Below are positions 21,061-33,060 of a stretch of DNA of 64,000 bases, piece after piece. The notes under the pieces are model-generated. The model was not told the DNA's origin. It saw nothing but the letters and a program-made list of their open reading frames with translations, and made no database searches. Every line of letters starts with the position of its first letter. Within the stretch, counting starts at the first letter, position 1. Origin of the DNA: Protula sp. h YS-2021 (taxonomy: Eukaryota; Annelida; Polychaeta; Sabellida; Serpulidae); contig OX457029.1 in assembly GCA_949752745.1 (NCBI GenBank), positions 17,812,615-17,876,614 of the forward strand, given 5' to 3'. The translations under genes were made by a program, and so were the position numbers.

Positions 21061-21451
21061 CGCGCGATATCTCCGAGGCATTTTATATCGTAGGCATAAA
21101 AAGACCATCAATTGTAGATGTGCAGCGTCAGGTTATTTATGAAAAATATTCAAGGTTGAAAAATGTGCTGTGTGAACTTTTTAAGGCAAAATGTATTAGG
21201 TTTTTTAATGGTTCAGTTGAATATTTAAAATACATTTTAACAGTTTTGTATATTTATTTTGGAATATCACATAATGAAATTATTATTGTATTATACTTGG
21301 AATAGGTTCACGCAGCCAAATGTTTTCTTTATTACAGATAAGTCCTTCTTTGAAAAGAAAAGTTGCATGATTAGTAGATATAAGTTGACAGCATGGAGAC
21401 GTTTCATTTGCTGGCTAATTCATAAAGACCAAGTAAACATTACATGTATGT
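21061..21451. other. AT-rich DNA, nothing recognised
   Basis: Short open stretches only, with no motif or repeat match. Confidence 0.45.
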
Positions 21452-21460
21452 ATTACAAGG

Positions 21461-22250
21461 GAATCCGGGACAGAAGGACCCTTGACATAAGGGCCTTGGA
21501 CATAAGGGCCTTTCCCAAAACGGCCTTTTCCAAAAGGGCCTTTCCCAAAACGGCCGTAAATGAAAAGTTGGACAAAAGGGCCTTGAGAATTTTTTTTTGG
21601 ATATGGTTCTCAAAATTATTTTTATTTTTTGTGTAATAAAATAACAACTCCAAAAACAAAGTTTATTGATTTTTTGCCTGATTCAGACAAATTTTTGGCA
21701 GTCATTTATTACTTTGTCTTGTGTCCATTGCTGGTCACAGTTCAAATAAAGACCTAAAATTCAGAACTCATATATCGGCAAGACACTGACACGCCAATAT
21801 CATCCGGCTTAGCGCGTGTGTTTAAACAGCACAGTGCAGAGGAACGAAACAAAGGGCATAGATTATCTTTTGTGGCACAATGACTCCGAAATCTGTCATT
21901 TAAAGACAGTGATGCGAAGTAATTAAAAGAGTCTTTACAATGAGTAAAACACCAAGGCAGTGATTGGTACAAACAGGGATTAAACTGTGGCACTGTGCTT
22001 CGGAAATTTCAAGAGAGTGATGGGGAGTAATTGAAACAAAACATCAAGGCACATGTCTTGAAAAACGCAGTGAAGCCTGTTTTTTATTTCATTACATATT
22101 TTATTAACTAATTAAAACTCAAAATCCTAGAAAAAAATTCTCAAGGCCCTTTTATCCAACTTTTTATTTAGGGCCGTTTTGGGAAAGGCCGTTTTGGGAA
22201 AGGCCCTTATGTCCAAGGCTCTTTTGTCCAAGGCCCTTCTGTCTGGATAC
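21461..22250. mobile_element. Foldback element FB2 (AAGGGCCTTTCCCAAAACGGCC modules)
   Basis: Arms start GAATCCGGGACAGAAGG and end CCTTCTGTCTGGATAC (inverse GTATCCAGACAGAAGG), followed inwards by 12-20-bp modules with AAGGGCC or AAAACGGCC. ATTACAAGG flanks both sides (21452-21460 and 22252-22260). The interior (about 600 bp) has no coding capacity. A second copy lies at 24003-24743. Confidence 0.88.
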
Positions 22251-22260
22251 CATTACAAGG

Positions 22261-22900
22261 TGAAAGAGCTATGATGTTATACGCGCTAGGTAATACGCCA
22301 GTAAGAGAGAGACCTCTTCAATGAAATTGTTGAAATTAAATGCATGTCCTGTTACACGGGGGATCCTGCCTCACCAAGCCTCTAGTTTTGAAAAAAAAAA
22401 ACACGCGAGAAAAATATATTCTTGTTTAATACAAATAAATGAATTTAAATGTATGAGATAAGATAAAATAAAATGTGACGTTCTTAAAGGACCATTTTAC
22501 ACCTTTTATTTGTTATATTAGACGACAAAGCAATTTGGTAAATAGATAACCACCTACTTGCACAAACAAAAAAAAAAAAGGGGGGGGGGGGATCGCGAGA
22601 GCAAAGAAAAAGTCTCGGTGGTTCTGTATTCAAAGGATTGAGACCCATCCTGGCCTGGGACTCAGTCCGATCTGCGCCAGGTGCAGTCCGAAATTAGTGG
22701 ACTCATCTCGGCCCGGGACTCAATCAAGGCCCTAACACCGGCGGGTATTGGCGGCATGAAAGCCCTCCTTTGCAAAAAAAGCCCCACCGGGCTTATTTGA
22801 ACGCATATTATGTAATCAAATAAGCCCCCCCCCCCCCTGTTCATTCAGTTCCCCTTACTTTGGTGTACTTTACACACCATTTTCCGTTCTCGGTCAGCCT
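22261..22900. other. Unique DNA with homopolymers
   Basis: Contains an inverse R2-like end (GTTACACGGGGGATCC, 22354), AT-rich text, poly-A/poly-G at 22567-22590 and poly-C near 22825. No gene seen. Confidence 0.45.
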
Positions 22901-22910
22901 GTTAGAAATG

Positions 22911-23700
22911 GTATCCGGACATAACGGCGACCGCCATAACGGCGACGGCCATAACGGAGAAGACCAAAACGCCAACGGCCAAAACGGCGACGGCCAAAAC
23001 GGTGACAAGTGCAACCCAGGACAAAACGGCGACGGAGTCTTTTTTAAGTTTATGCTTTAAAACGCTTATTAAAAAGAAACAAAAAGTAACAACGTTTCCA
23101 ACACAGTTTACTTTCTAAGGTAAAACTGAAAATTTTTTTCTCAGGTAAAATAAAATTTACTCTTACCTTTCATTTGTGTGGATTCGTATTTAATAACAGC
23201 ATTTCACATAACCGATACAGACAAGGATTAGCTCATTAAGGCGATTAAAACATCGGTCTTTTATTGCTGATAATCCGAAGTCCTATTATGGGCATTTTTA
23301 TTGTGCTTTTTATTGATGTGGATTCACGTGCAATGACGGATTAGTGAGCACAATCGCTAAATACAATTGTCTTTCAAAATGTACTTTTTACCCCCCCCCC
23401 CCCCCACGATGGATTATCGTATCATTGCAATTAGAAATATATGAGAAAATAATGTTAAATTATCCATTTTATTGTGCCATTAAAATTTATATATTGGTTC
23501 AAATTATGCTTCTCTTCAAGGAGAATTGAATTGATTTATCTGGCAACACTATTCTTTGTATTTTGATTTTAACATTAAATTCTTAATTTTCGTTGGCGTT
23601 ATGTCCGGGGTTGCACTTGTCGCCGTTTTGGTCGTCGCCGTTTTGGCCGTCGCCGTTTTGGTCTTCTCCGTTTTGGTCGTCGCTGTTTTGTCCGGGATTC
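22911..23700. mobile_element. Foldback element FB3 (CAAAACGGCGACGGC modules)
   Basis: Perfect 10-bp direct repeats GTTAGAAATG at 22901-22910 and 23701-23710. Arms of about 130 bp begin GTATCCGGACATAACGG (left) and, inverted, GAATCCCGGACAAAACAG (right), then 15-bp modules such as GGCCAAAACGGCGAC, then GACAAGTGCAACCC. Interior is non-coding and AT-rich, with a poly-C stretch near 23390. Confidence 0.92.
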
Positions 23701-23710
23701 GTTAGAAATG

Positions 23711-24002
23711 TGTATTGGTTATTTTGTTCTGTGCGCGTGTTTTACCTGTGTTTGGTTAAAGACAAGAAACAAAACAGAGAACATTTATCTGAAAAAGTGG
23801 TTTTATTGTTATTTATAATTCTTTTGGTCAAGTTCCATTAGTGCACCGAATTTCATTTATAAACTTACTGATATTCAGCTAATTAGTAAATTGCAATTCC
23901 ACCATTAGACTATCCGAATTTTCTTCCATTTTCACATTAATTATCCAAGATATAGGGATATTGACAGAAATGCGTAATTTCTTACCTTCTTGTATAGGAA
24001 AG
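23711..24002. other. AT-rich spacer
   Basis: Unrecognised DNA between FB3 and FB4. Confidence 0.4.
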
Positions 24003-24743
24003 GAATCCGGGACAGAAGGGCCCTGGACATAAGGGCCTTGGACATAAGGGCTTTCCCAAAACGGCCGTAAATGAAAAGTTGGACAAAAGGGCCTTGAGAA
24101 TTTTTTTTGGATATGGTTCTCAAAATTATTTTTATTTTTTTTTTGTGTAATAAAATAACAACTCCGAAAATAAATTTAATCCATTTTGTCTGATTCAGAC
24201 AAATTTTTGGCTGTCTTTTATTACTTTGTCTTGTGTCCATTGCTGTTGGTCACAGTTCAAATAAAGACCTCAAATTCAGAACTCATGTATCGGCAAGACA
24301 CTGACACGCCAACATCATCTGGCTTAGCGCGTGTGCTTAAACAGCACAGTACAGAGGAACGAAACTAAAGACACAATGATTCCGAAATCTGGCATCTAAA
24401 GACAGTGATGCTAAGTAATTAAAAGAGTCCTTACAATGAGTAAAACATCAATGCAGTGATTGGTACAAACAGGAATTAACCTGTGGCACTGTGCTTCGGA
24501 AATTTCAAGAGAGTGATGGGGGTAATTGAAACAAAACATCAAGGAAGTTATCTTTAAAAACACAATGAAGCCTGTTTTTATTTTTTATTTTATTACATAT
24601 TTTAATAAATAATTAAAACTCAAAATCCTAGAAAAAAATCTCAACTGTTCAACTTTACATTTAGGGTCGTTTTGGGGAAGGCCGTTTTGGGAAAGGCCCT
24701 TATGTCCAAGGCCCTTTTGTCCAAGGCCCTTCTGTCTGGATAC
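24003..24743. mobile_element. Foldback element FB4 (second copy of the FB2 type)
   Basis: Same arms and interior as FB2, e.g. CAGACAAATTTTTGGC and GGCAAGACACTGACACGCCAA inside. The flanking ten bases do not match, so either the duplication has decayed or one side was rearranged. Confidence 0.85.
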
Positions 24744-25640
24744 CGGATTCATTGTAACATTGATTCATTTTCCTTCCGCAGATGCCAGTTCTTCGGATTA
24801 GCAGGAATTCAGATTAAATACCTAACCCCTTCTACCGCGACATTTTGGCAACCTTGAACCTGGGGACTTTTTCTCAGGTTTTGCGTACGAGCAGTGAGAT
24901 ATAGTAATGGATTCATTTCGTGTAAAAGAAAAAAATTTGTTTTCAATTTATATGGGTCAAACTTCAACTTATATGGGTCAATCTTCGGCAGAAATTGGGT
25001 GTATAACTTTCTGTTCTTACACTCTCTATTTTAATATTCTAACAAATATTTGTTTACACAAGCCCGTGGAAACAAGCCCCACTTACCCCCTTGGGGGTTA
25101 CAACCCGGCATAAAACTTTTAGAGAAGGAGGACTTTAAATTGAGGGGGGCTTGTTTGCACGTAACACCTGTCGATTTCTTTCCCCTTTCATTTTGCTTGA
25201 AATTTTTAGAACCGGCCGGTGTTGTGTGCAAATAAACCAGCTTTTCCTATAGTTTTTATGGGTTAACTGTTTACCTTAGGGATTGGAGATTGTTTTTTCC
25301 CCACGATTTCGGGATAAAATATAGGAACTTGGTCGCTGCTGTGTAGACATTTACACAAGCACTTTATTTGCTAGCAGTCTGATGCCCGAAATAATCAAAA
25401 GTTATGACAACAATAGTCACAGCAGTAATCCTCCAATCAGATTATCATACCGATTTGTGTCACTTAAGGTATCCAGACAACTGGCAGCTGGACAACTCGC
25501 ACCTACGTTTATTTGCACCTAACATTCACTTTTCATTTTTATATATTAAAAAAATAATAATAAAAGAAACTTTTTTGTAAATAAAAAAAAAATGGTGTGA
25601 AATGTGTCAAGATATGCTCCGAAGACGATTATTCTGTAAG
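24744..25640. other. Unrecognised DNA with a lone foldback-type end
   Basis: GTATCCAGACAACTGGCAGC at 25469 looks like a left terminus of the same foldback class with yet another module (GACAACTNGCA), but no partner end was found. A weak inverted pair with AAGCCCC lies near 25065-25150. No gene. Confidence 0.4.
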
Positions 25641-25904
25641 AATCTCGGTCATCTGCCCCCCGGTCAACTGCCCCCTGTCATCTGCCCCCTTTTTGCAACC
25701 CGGTTTCCTCCCCCTTCAAAGTCGAGGAGTGGTCATTTGCTCCCCTCCATATACTATTTTTTCGACCCCGCGGAGACCCACCACGGAAGTGAGTTCGTCG
25801 CGAATACGTGCAATTGCAACAGCGACTTAAACGACCCTGTGCGGACCGCGCAGCTGGTCGAAAGTCCATCGCGCAGTTCCTCCTCGGCATTGTGCACATC
25901 GAAC

Positions 25905-26025
25905 GCCGGCGTAAAGCTTTTCGCCGGGGGGCTTTTCGCCTAGGGTGGCAAAATGTAGGGGGTTTTCGCCGGGGGGGGGGGGCTTTACGCCGTTTACCGT
26001 GCACATCAGATGGCTTCCAGTGAAA
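25905..26025. repeat. GGCGTAAAGC/GGCGAAAAGCCCCC modules (one arm only)
   Basis: Tandem CGCCGGGGGGCTTTTCGCC-like modules ending CTTTACGCCGTTTACCG. Looks like one arm of a further foldback type; no opposite arm seen. Confidence 0.45.
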
Positions 26026-26238
26026 ATCAAGAGGGAAACGAGTGACAGTGATAGGTCATGTGGAAACTGCGAGATGCTGCGATTGACTGGTTTAATGTGT
26101 AATTAGTATTAACATGAATAAATAATAAGGTTTGCAATGTAGATAGAATAACAGTAATTGCATTTAAGAGAGGAGAATCCCTTTGAAACGGAGAAAGTGC
26201 TGTAAGATTAGTTGCAAAACAAATTGTAATGTGGCTGT

Positions 26239-27734
26239 TAGAGGTGTGACGGTTCGTACCGAAAACCGAGAACCGAGAAAAGGCTTCGGTTCGGTTGGAA
26301 CCGAAAACCGAAAAGCCCAATCACGGTTTCGGTTCGGTTTTTTTTTTTTTTTTGTTATTTATAACAAGATAATGCATTAATTTGGTAATGTTATTTTAGT
26401 TCTTTTAGTATAGTTTAGTTTTAATGTATATATATCACATCGGACAAATCAACAAACCTATTTCACACACTTTTTTGGAACCTATGACGAATTCCATGCG
26501 TTTATTATGGCTGCATGTGAGTCTGTCAGTCAATAACAATGTAAATTCTTGTGTAAGTAAGCTTTGAGGTAATAAGTATAAAACATTACCGTCAGGGTTC
26601 GCGCTGGGTTCTCAGGAAAGTGAGTCAAAAAAGGAAGGTGACTCAGTTGGGTCCAGAAAAACTCGGTGGATTCCGAAAAAGTGAGTCATTTCGTAAAAAA
26701 TGCCCACAAAGTGGACAAAAACCCCGCCAATGCGAAACCTGATTACCGTTATGTGTTAGGTTTTGTATCTGTTCTAGGGTAAAAAGAAATATCGGATTAT
26801 CGGATTATCGGCAATTATAAATTAATAAAAAAAAAAAAATAAACACGCATATATATATCAGGGTTGGTATGATTTAAATCAGTGATGTAAATCAGTGATT
26901 TAATTCGCGATTTAAATCACTATAAAAAAAGTAAAAAAAGTCACGATTTTGACTTTTTTTGTTCCAGAGTAATATTTGTCAACAAATGCTAGAACAAGCC
27001 CCTTGAGTGTACACAGTGAAGATGCATAGTTAGGTTATTAACGACTTAAGCTGCTCATGCGACGCAGTCACCCACACCCCCACACCTTTTGTGCCTTATG
27101 TACACACTGAGTTAACGGTATTTCTCCACTGTGGTGCCCGTACTAATTTCCAAACAGTTGCTTTCTGATAGCAAGACTGCTTAATAAATAACAGCGCCAA
27201 GACTATTGTCTTATACAAATAAGCCCTGTCAATAGAATTACTCAAGTTATGAGTCTCTATCATTGTTGATTTTAAAGTCAAAGAGTCATTAACCCAGCAA
27301 ATTTGTGGTGCACTAAATCTGAAAAAAAAAAAAATGACTGGTAGACCTCTAGCTCCCGTATATCAAGATATTTCGACAGAGATGCGACAAATAGTTGAAA
27401 CGTAAAAGTAATATCAGTTATTCGATGTTATATTGCTGAGAACTGCAGTGGCATTAGACTAATAAATAGTGAAAAATCAGTTCTGTATGTTTTTAAATGT
27501 TCTGTGACTTTTTTGGTGATTTAAGTACAAAAGTCAATTTAAATCAAAAAGTAAAAAATCATGACTTTTTTTTAATAAAAGTCATGATTTCTACCAGCCC
27601 TGAGACATATATATATATTTGAAAAGAAAACTACCTGTTGGTTTTGCTGAACCGAACCGAAAAAAACCGAACCGAACCGAAAATTTTTGTTGAACCGAAC
27701 CGAACCGAGCCGGAGGTGAACCGTCACACCTCTA
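26239..27734. mobile_element. hAT-like non-autonomous element with CCGAACCGAA arms
   Basis: Begins TAGAGGTGTGACGGTTC and ends with its inverse; 8-bp duplications GTGGCTGT at 26231-26238 and 27735-27742. Subterminal repeats are ACCGAAAACCGA/GGTTCGGTTC. TAGAG ends and an 8-bp duplication are typical of hAT. Half of its length is a nested element. No transposase. Confidence 0.88.
26859..27602. mobile_element. Nested hAT-like MITE (CAGGGNTGGTA ends, ATTTAAATCA modules)
   Basis: Begins CAGGGTTGGTATGATTTAAAT and ends ...ATGATTTCTACCAGCCCTG, with ATTTAAATCA(C/G) and AAAAGTCA modules in the arms. It sits in an (AT)n stretch, which blurs the duplication (ATATATAT-like on both sides). Confidence 0.78.
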
Positions 27735-27747
27735 GTGGCTGTTAGGT

Positions 27748-28445
27748 GAATCCCGGACAAAACGACGACGGCCAAAACGCAGACCAAAACGGTGACAAGT
27801 GCAACCCAGGACAAGACGGCGACGGAATTTTTTAAAGTTTATGCTTTGAAACGCTTATTAAAAAGAAACAGAAAGTAATAACGTTGCTAACAAAGTTTCT
27901 CAGGTAAAACTGAAAATTGTTTTCTCGAGTAAAATAAAATTTAATCTTACCATTCATTGGTGTGGACGCGTATATAATAACAGCATTTCACATAACCAAT
28001 ACAGATAAGTATTAGCTCATTAAGGCGATTAAAACATCGTTCTTTCATTGCTGATAATCCGAAGTCCTTTAAAGGCATTTTTATTTTGCCTTTTATTGAT
28101 TTATTGCCTTTTATTCACGTGCAATAACCGATTAGTGAGCAAAGTCGCAAAATACAATTGTCTTTCAAAATGTACTTCTTTACACCCCCCCCCCCCACGA
28201 TGGATTATCGTATAGTTGCAATTGGGAATATACGAGAAAATAAGTGTTAAATTATCCATTTTAATTTGCCCTTAAAATTTAAATATTGGCTCAAAATTAT
28301 ACTTATCTTCAAGCAGAAATGAATTTATTTATCTGGCAACACTATTCTTTGTATTTTGATTTTCAACATTAAATTATTTATCTTCGTCGCCGTTTTGTCT
28401 GGGGTTGCACTTGCCGTTTTGGCCGTCGCCATTATGTCCGGATAG
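27748..28445. mobile_element. Foldback element FB6 (second copy of the FB3 type)
   Basis: Same arms as FB3 (GAATCCCGGACAAAACGACG left; ...GCCATTATGTCCGGATA right) and the same interior, including the poly-C near 28185. It starts six bases after the hAT-like element's right target duplication. No flanking duplication recognised. Confidence 0.85.
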
Positions 28446-28798
28446 GTAAACGGTCATCTCCAACTTTGATATCCCCGTCTACTTCGTCTCTGAAACAATT
28501 GATCTTCATTGATCTATTCACCAATATTGATCTTAGGAGAGAATGATCCGGAAACTAATTGCAATTCTAATTGCAATTAGTTTCCTATTGATGAATTGCA
28601 ATTTACCGAGGTGCAATACATTCAATAAAATAAATATAATTTTATTTATTGTGTCTTTGTAAGCCAAGAGCCCAAGAAAAAAATAGTATATGGAGGGGGC
28701 AAGCGACCCCCCCCCCTCCACTTTGAAGGGGGAGGGGGGGCAGTCGACCGGGTTGCAAAAAGGGGGGGGCATATCCGGGGGGCAGATGACCGGGATTC

Positions 28799-29892
28799 GT
28801 CCGAATACCCTGTTAGGTAATTTGCAGTGGCAGGAATAAAGATCTCCCTTAGTCTTCGTATATTGAAAAAAAAAAACAAAACAAAAAACGATGTAGTTTG
28901 CGTCCTTGTTACTAACCTTCTCAGCTCGGGGATACATCACGAAGTATAATAAAACATGCAGTTATATATAAAATTGGTGAAAAAAGCTGAAAGCAAGGAT
29001 AAATATAAATAAATACAAGCTTCAAATAAATACAGTAACACTTGGCGATGGTGATTCAAATAATTTATTACGTATTTAACTATTTACATAATTGGCATAC
29101 TCATCTGCTTGTCTGATAGGCACAGGGGTAAACCCAAAGGGCGTCCCCTGTATAAGCATGATCATCAGCTTCAAACACAAGAAGCCGTTTTCTTGAGAAG
29201 GCTGCTTTTCTGCTTACCCCTTATCTGTGCAGAAGAGAAGGGCTGCATTTTGCTAGGACTGAAGCAGGGGCTATATCAGTCGTTGAAAGTATACGCGTAT
29301 ACCATACATGAGAACGGGGTCGAAAAAAAAGCCGGAATTTTTTTTCTTAAGCTTCTGGAGGAAGCTGGGGGTGGGGGGTGGGGGGGTAAGCACCCCTTCT
29401 CCCCTTTTACTCACACAGTTCACGGTTTCGCGGTAACTTTGAAAGTACTCCTAAACTCTACTTCTGTATTGATTATGTATTTACCTGACGCTTTGCAACT
29501 TTAACCGCTCCACCATAATACTGCTCAAATAAAAGGTAACGTCTTTGCATTTGAGTATTCCTGATAGAGTTCATGTTTCCTCAATTTCACATTTACAGTT
29601 CTTGTTATCGAAAATAATTAATCTATGTGCAAATACCACTATTTACACTATGTACATGCTTCGGGCAAAAGCAAATTTTACGACGAACTGTTCTTGAACT
29701 TGAGGAGTTTCTTCTTCAACTACCCGTGTTCAAGTTACCAGGGTACTCCATGAGGGCGCTCACTGCCAGACAAAACGCAAATTTCTCATTTGTTGTCGAG
29801 TCTTTATAAGGCTCCAACTGCATTTCAACAACCTAAATATCTATTCCAAAGAGTAGAACATATTTACATGAAAAAAGATGCGGTTTGTCTGA
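28799..29892. other. Unrecognised DNA
   Basis: Short open stretches on the plus strand at 29109-29504 and 29627-29809 have no domain I recognise. Poly-G runs near 29365. Otherwise AT-rich. Confidence 0.4.
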
Positions 29893-29901
29893 GTCACCCA
29901 G

Positions 29902-30504
29902 GGGGTACATACAATTTGACCAACCGCAATTTGACCAACCACAATTTGACCAACAGAAAATTGACCAACTGCAATTTGACCAACCGCTTAATGGAAAAAC
30001 TGACATTTGACCAACTTTTAGTTTTAGATATACATAACCTTTTAAATTTAGGAGTTCGGGGTTTCGTAAGAAAAAGTAATTTCAAAGAAGAGCTCATTCG
30101 CATCAAGAGATGTTGTGCTAATCCCTCGCTGTCAAGGAGTGTCATAAGGTTGAGTTCCACGCGCCCCGTTACTCTCCGTAATCCGGCCTTATACAAGGCG
30201 TTATACAAACAAACCCAGACCTGGTGGAAGCTTTAGTGTCATCTCAGGAACGTGTTTTATGTGAAGTTTTGACAGGATATGAGATTACTACAATCCCGGT
30301 ACATTTGGACAGTACTTTTACCTGCAGTGTTATAACTGTTTAAATGTTGCTTTTGTCGGAACATTTGTCATTGCTAATGTTTTACTGAAAAATTATAAAT
30401 TATGAAGTTGGTCAAATGTCCGTTTTTTCATTAAGAGGTTGGTCAAATTGCGGTTGGTCAAATTTCAGTTGGTCAAATTTCGGTTGGTCAAATGTCCTAC
30501 ACCC
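29902..30504. mobile_element. Foldback element FB7 (AATTTGACCAACCG modules)
   Basis: Direct repeats GTCACCCAG at 29893-29901 and 30505-30513 (9 bp, perfect). Arms carry five to seven copies of a 14-bp module TTTGACCAACCGCAA. Termini GGGGTACATAC and, inverted, GGGTGTAGGAC. The interior may hold a short open frame but no recognisable product. Confidence 0.9.
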
Positions 30505-30599
30505 GTCACCCAGATATGAACTTTATATGCTTAAATACAAATAGTATTTGCTCGACAGATTGCCCTGAAATACTTAACAACTCCTTAAGAAAACGTGAA

Positions 30600-31160
30600 G
30601 AATATATGCCGAAGGCACGAATTTTTTCTCATGTAAAAGTTAGGAAATAGAAAAAAAAACCAAAACCATTTCTCAGCGGAATTACACCGATCTCAAAAGT
30701 GGTCCATTTGGCAAAAAAGCCGGGAGATTCCCATGTATGGTGTGTGTCCACCTGGCTATTACTTTTTTGGGCGTTTCGTCCGAAATTGCCTTGAAACTTG
30801 AGGTGAAGGTAGCAGGCGTTACCACTTACCCGGCTATTAATTTTATTTTGGTGATTCACCAAAAACTGGCAGGAATTTTCGCGAAAAACCAGGAAAATTT
30901 CAAGTAAAATCTGAACTACCTGTAGCAAAATAGTCTTTACTGTCTTGAAATTTTAAGGAGAGGTAGTAGGCGTTGATACTTCCCTAGATTTTGGTGATTG
31001 TCCAAAAATCGGCGGAAATTTTGGCAAAAATCAATTCTCAGTAAAATCTTAACTAACTTCAGGAAGATAGTTATACTATCTTGAAATTGTAGGTGAAGGT
31101 AGGAGCCATTATTACCTACCTGGCTATTACATTTTGTGGTGACTGGACAAAAAAAAAAAG
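30600..31160. repeat. S1 satellite-like repeats (about 165 bp)
   Basis: Diverged units with AACTCCAGGAAAATAGTCTTACTGTCTTGAAATTT, AGGTAGCAGGCGTTATTACC, CCTGGCTATTACTTTTTTGG and GGCGATTGGCCAAAAA. Non-coding; stops in all frames. Confidence 0.75.
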
Positions 31161-31330
31161 AAAAAGAAACAAGCATGTCCAAGGACATGACTCAGTCGAG
31201 TTACCAAACAAGGAAGGAGAGAAAAACCCTGAAACGAAGTTCTGTATGTAAAATGTTTTAATTCGAATTTGGAAGCTACCCGAAAAGGGATGTTAAGAGG
31301 GGTTGGGTTTTGACGATTCACGTATTTACT
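31161..31330. other. Spacer between S1 and S2
   Basis: Short linking sequence, no feature. Confidence 0.4.
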
Positions 31331-31800
31331 GACATTTACACATTTTTACAAAATTTTTAAAATTCCACCATTTCGGCATTTTTTTTTTGTCATTTGCGAA
31401 AAAAAGTTAAGTCCAGGTGGAGAAGCACCTACGAAACTTTCGATTAAAAATTTATAACCATTTGAAAAAGACTGAGAGAAATTAATGGTTTCACAATTCA
31501 GTTGTTTACTACCATTTATTCCATTTTTTGCCAAACTTCAAAGTTCTGCCATTTAGTCAGTTTTTGGCGAACCGCGAAAAGAAATAATAGCCTGGTAGGC
31601 GAACCCCTGGGGAACATTCCTGCTTAACATCTAAACAATTGGTGTAACACTGTAGGAGGAGTAGCATTTTAAAATGGGTCAAAATGGGCACAAAAAGTGC
31701 CGCCTTTTTGTCAGTTTTTCGTCAATCGTCAAAAAAGTAATAGCTAGGTGGGGGACCACCCAGGGAACATTCCTGCATAATATGAAAACGATTGGAGCAA
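31331..31800. repeat. S2 satellite-like repeats (about 150 bp)
   Basis: Units with ATTTAGTCAATTTTTGGCGAATCGC, GAAC(A/C)TTCCTGC and AATTGTGGGAG. Shares the GGCGAATCGCCAAAA core with S1. Confidence 0.7.
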
Positions 31801-33060
31801 AACTGTAGGAGTAGCACATACATTCAAGCCCCTATAGTGATACGACTAACCCAGTCCGACAAAGTTGTCTGGGTTAAAAAATAACCCCCTATGCACAGCT
31901 GCAGCAGGTGGTCTTTCTTTGTGCAAGCGGGCAATTGAATCGCAGACACCCTTTGACAGTGATGGGTTTCCTTTTGACACTGTAGAGGCGTTAGTTACTA
32001 TTCTTTGATGGTGAGTATGGCAGATATGACAGGCAGGAGATTATAGGGTTTTGGCTGGCATTTTTAACTGTAGCTCACGGAACTTAGCCTGTAATTTATC
32101 CTTCTCTGTTTAATTTTTTAAAATAAAAATAAAAATTGACAGTTTTATAAAATTTAGATGAATTGTCGTACCCCACTCATTTAGATGAATTGTCGCCAGA
32201 TGAATTGTCGTGGATTCACGTACATACATTCAAGCCCCCTATAGTGATACGACTAACCCAGTCCGGCTGGGTTAAACTAGGCTAAAAGCATCGGTGGAAG
32301 GCCATGTTCTGCCACAATATACACATGTATTTGAAGGGAGTTGTATAAGAGGTTCAAGTTGGACAAAGAAACAAATATCCTATTCATTTTACAACTTAAT
32401 TCCTAACAAAACTTGAGTAAAATTTTCTCCGTGGTTCATACTCAAGCGAAAAAGAAGTGCGCAGCAAATGAGTCACGGATAACCCAAATGCAGCACACAA
32501 CAGTCATTAACGGATGTAGTCACACTTCAATGCTCAACCTAAAGAAAACATTGCCGTGAAACCCATAAAAGTGCCTCTGTAATTTTTTAATCTATTCAAA
32601 AAAACTGTTTTAATATTTCATAAAAACAGTGAATCTTTGAAACAAATCAATAAGCTAACGAAGTTCAAAGAATATCGGCCAAAACTCGATAACAAACTAT
32701 TAAGCCACAGGTTATCAAATCACTGTGACTATAGCAAATCTAGACGACAAGTTGCGACTTGTTTCATGGTCCAGTTTTCCTAAGTCGCTGTTTTTCAGTT
32801 TCTTTCAGACGAAATGCAATAAATGTCCTACTCATTCAATGTTTGAGACAAACTCTAATACGTTTCTCAATTGGAGCTAATAAATATTCAAAGCAGATGC
32901 GTGACATCACAAAAATCTTAAAATTTCATTGGCCCATTGTAGTTACTATTAGTTGACTCATCAGTGAACGTAAACATACTGTGAATGAACGTAAATTTAT
33001 GACTGAAATTGGCACCGTCTCAAAAAAAAAAAATCCCCAAGCGGAATGTAGCACTATAGG
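31801..33060. other. Mixed repeat debris with a duplicated 45-bp segment and a lone foldback end
   Basis: ACATACATTCAAGCCCC...GATACGACTAACCCAGTCCG occurs at about 31812-31860 and again at 32221-32272. Just before the second copy, 32155-32217 carries three GATGAATTGTCG modules ending GTGGATTC, i.e. inverse GAATCCAC, a further foldback-type terminus without a visible partner. No gene. Confidence 0.5.

Larger units (their letters stand above)
25640..28798. mobile_element. Foldback element FB5 (TCATCTGCCCC modules) containing nested insertions
   Basis: Left arm 25640-25790 and right arm about 28682-28798 are inverse: GAATC(T/C)CGGTCATCTGCC, CAACTGCC, TTTTTGCAACCCGG, a CCCCCTTCAAAG stretch, then TATACTATTTTTT. 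Termini again G-A-ATC. No flanking duplication seen. Between the arms lie a hAT-like element (26239-27734), another inside it (26859-27602), and FB6. Confidence 0.75.

Noticed and set aside
29109..29504. 131-codon open frame
   Set aside because: No motif, crosses homopolymer runs, codon use unremarkable; may be chance.
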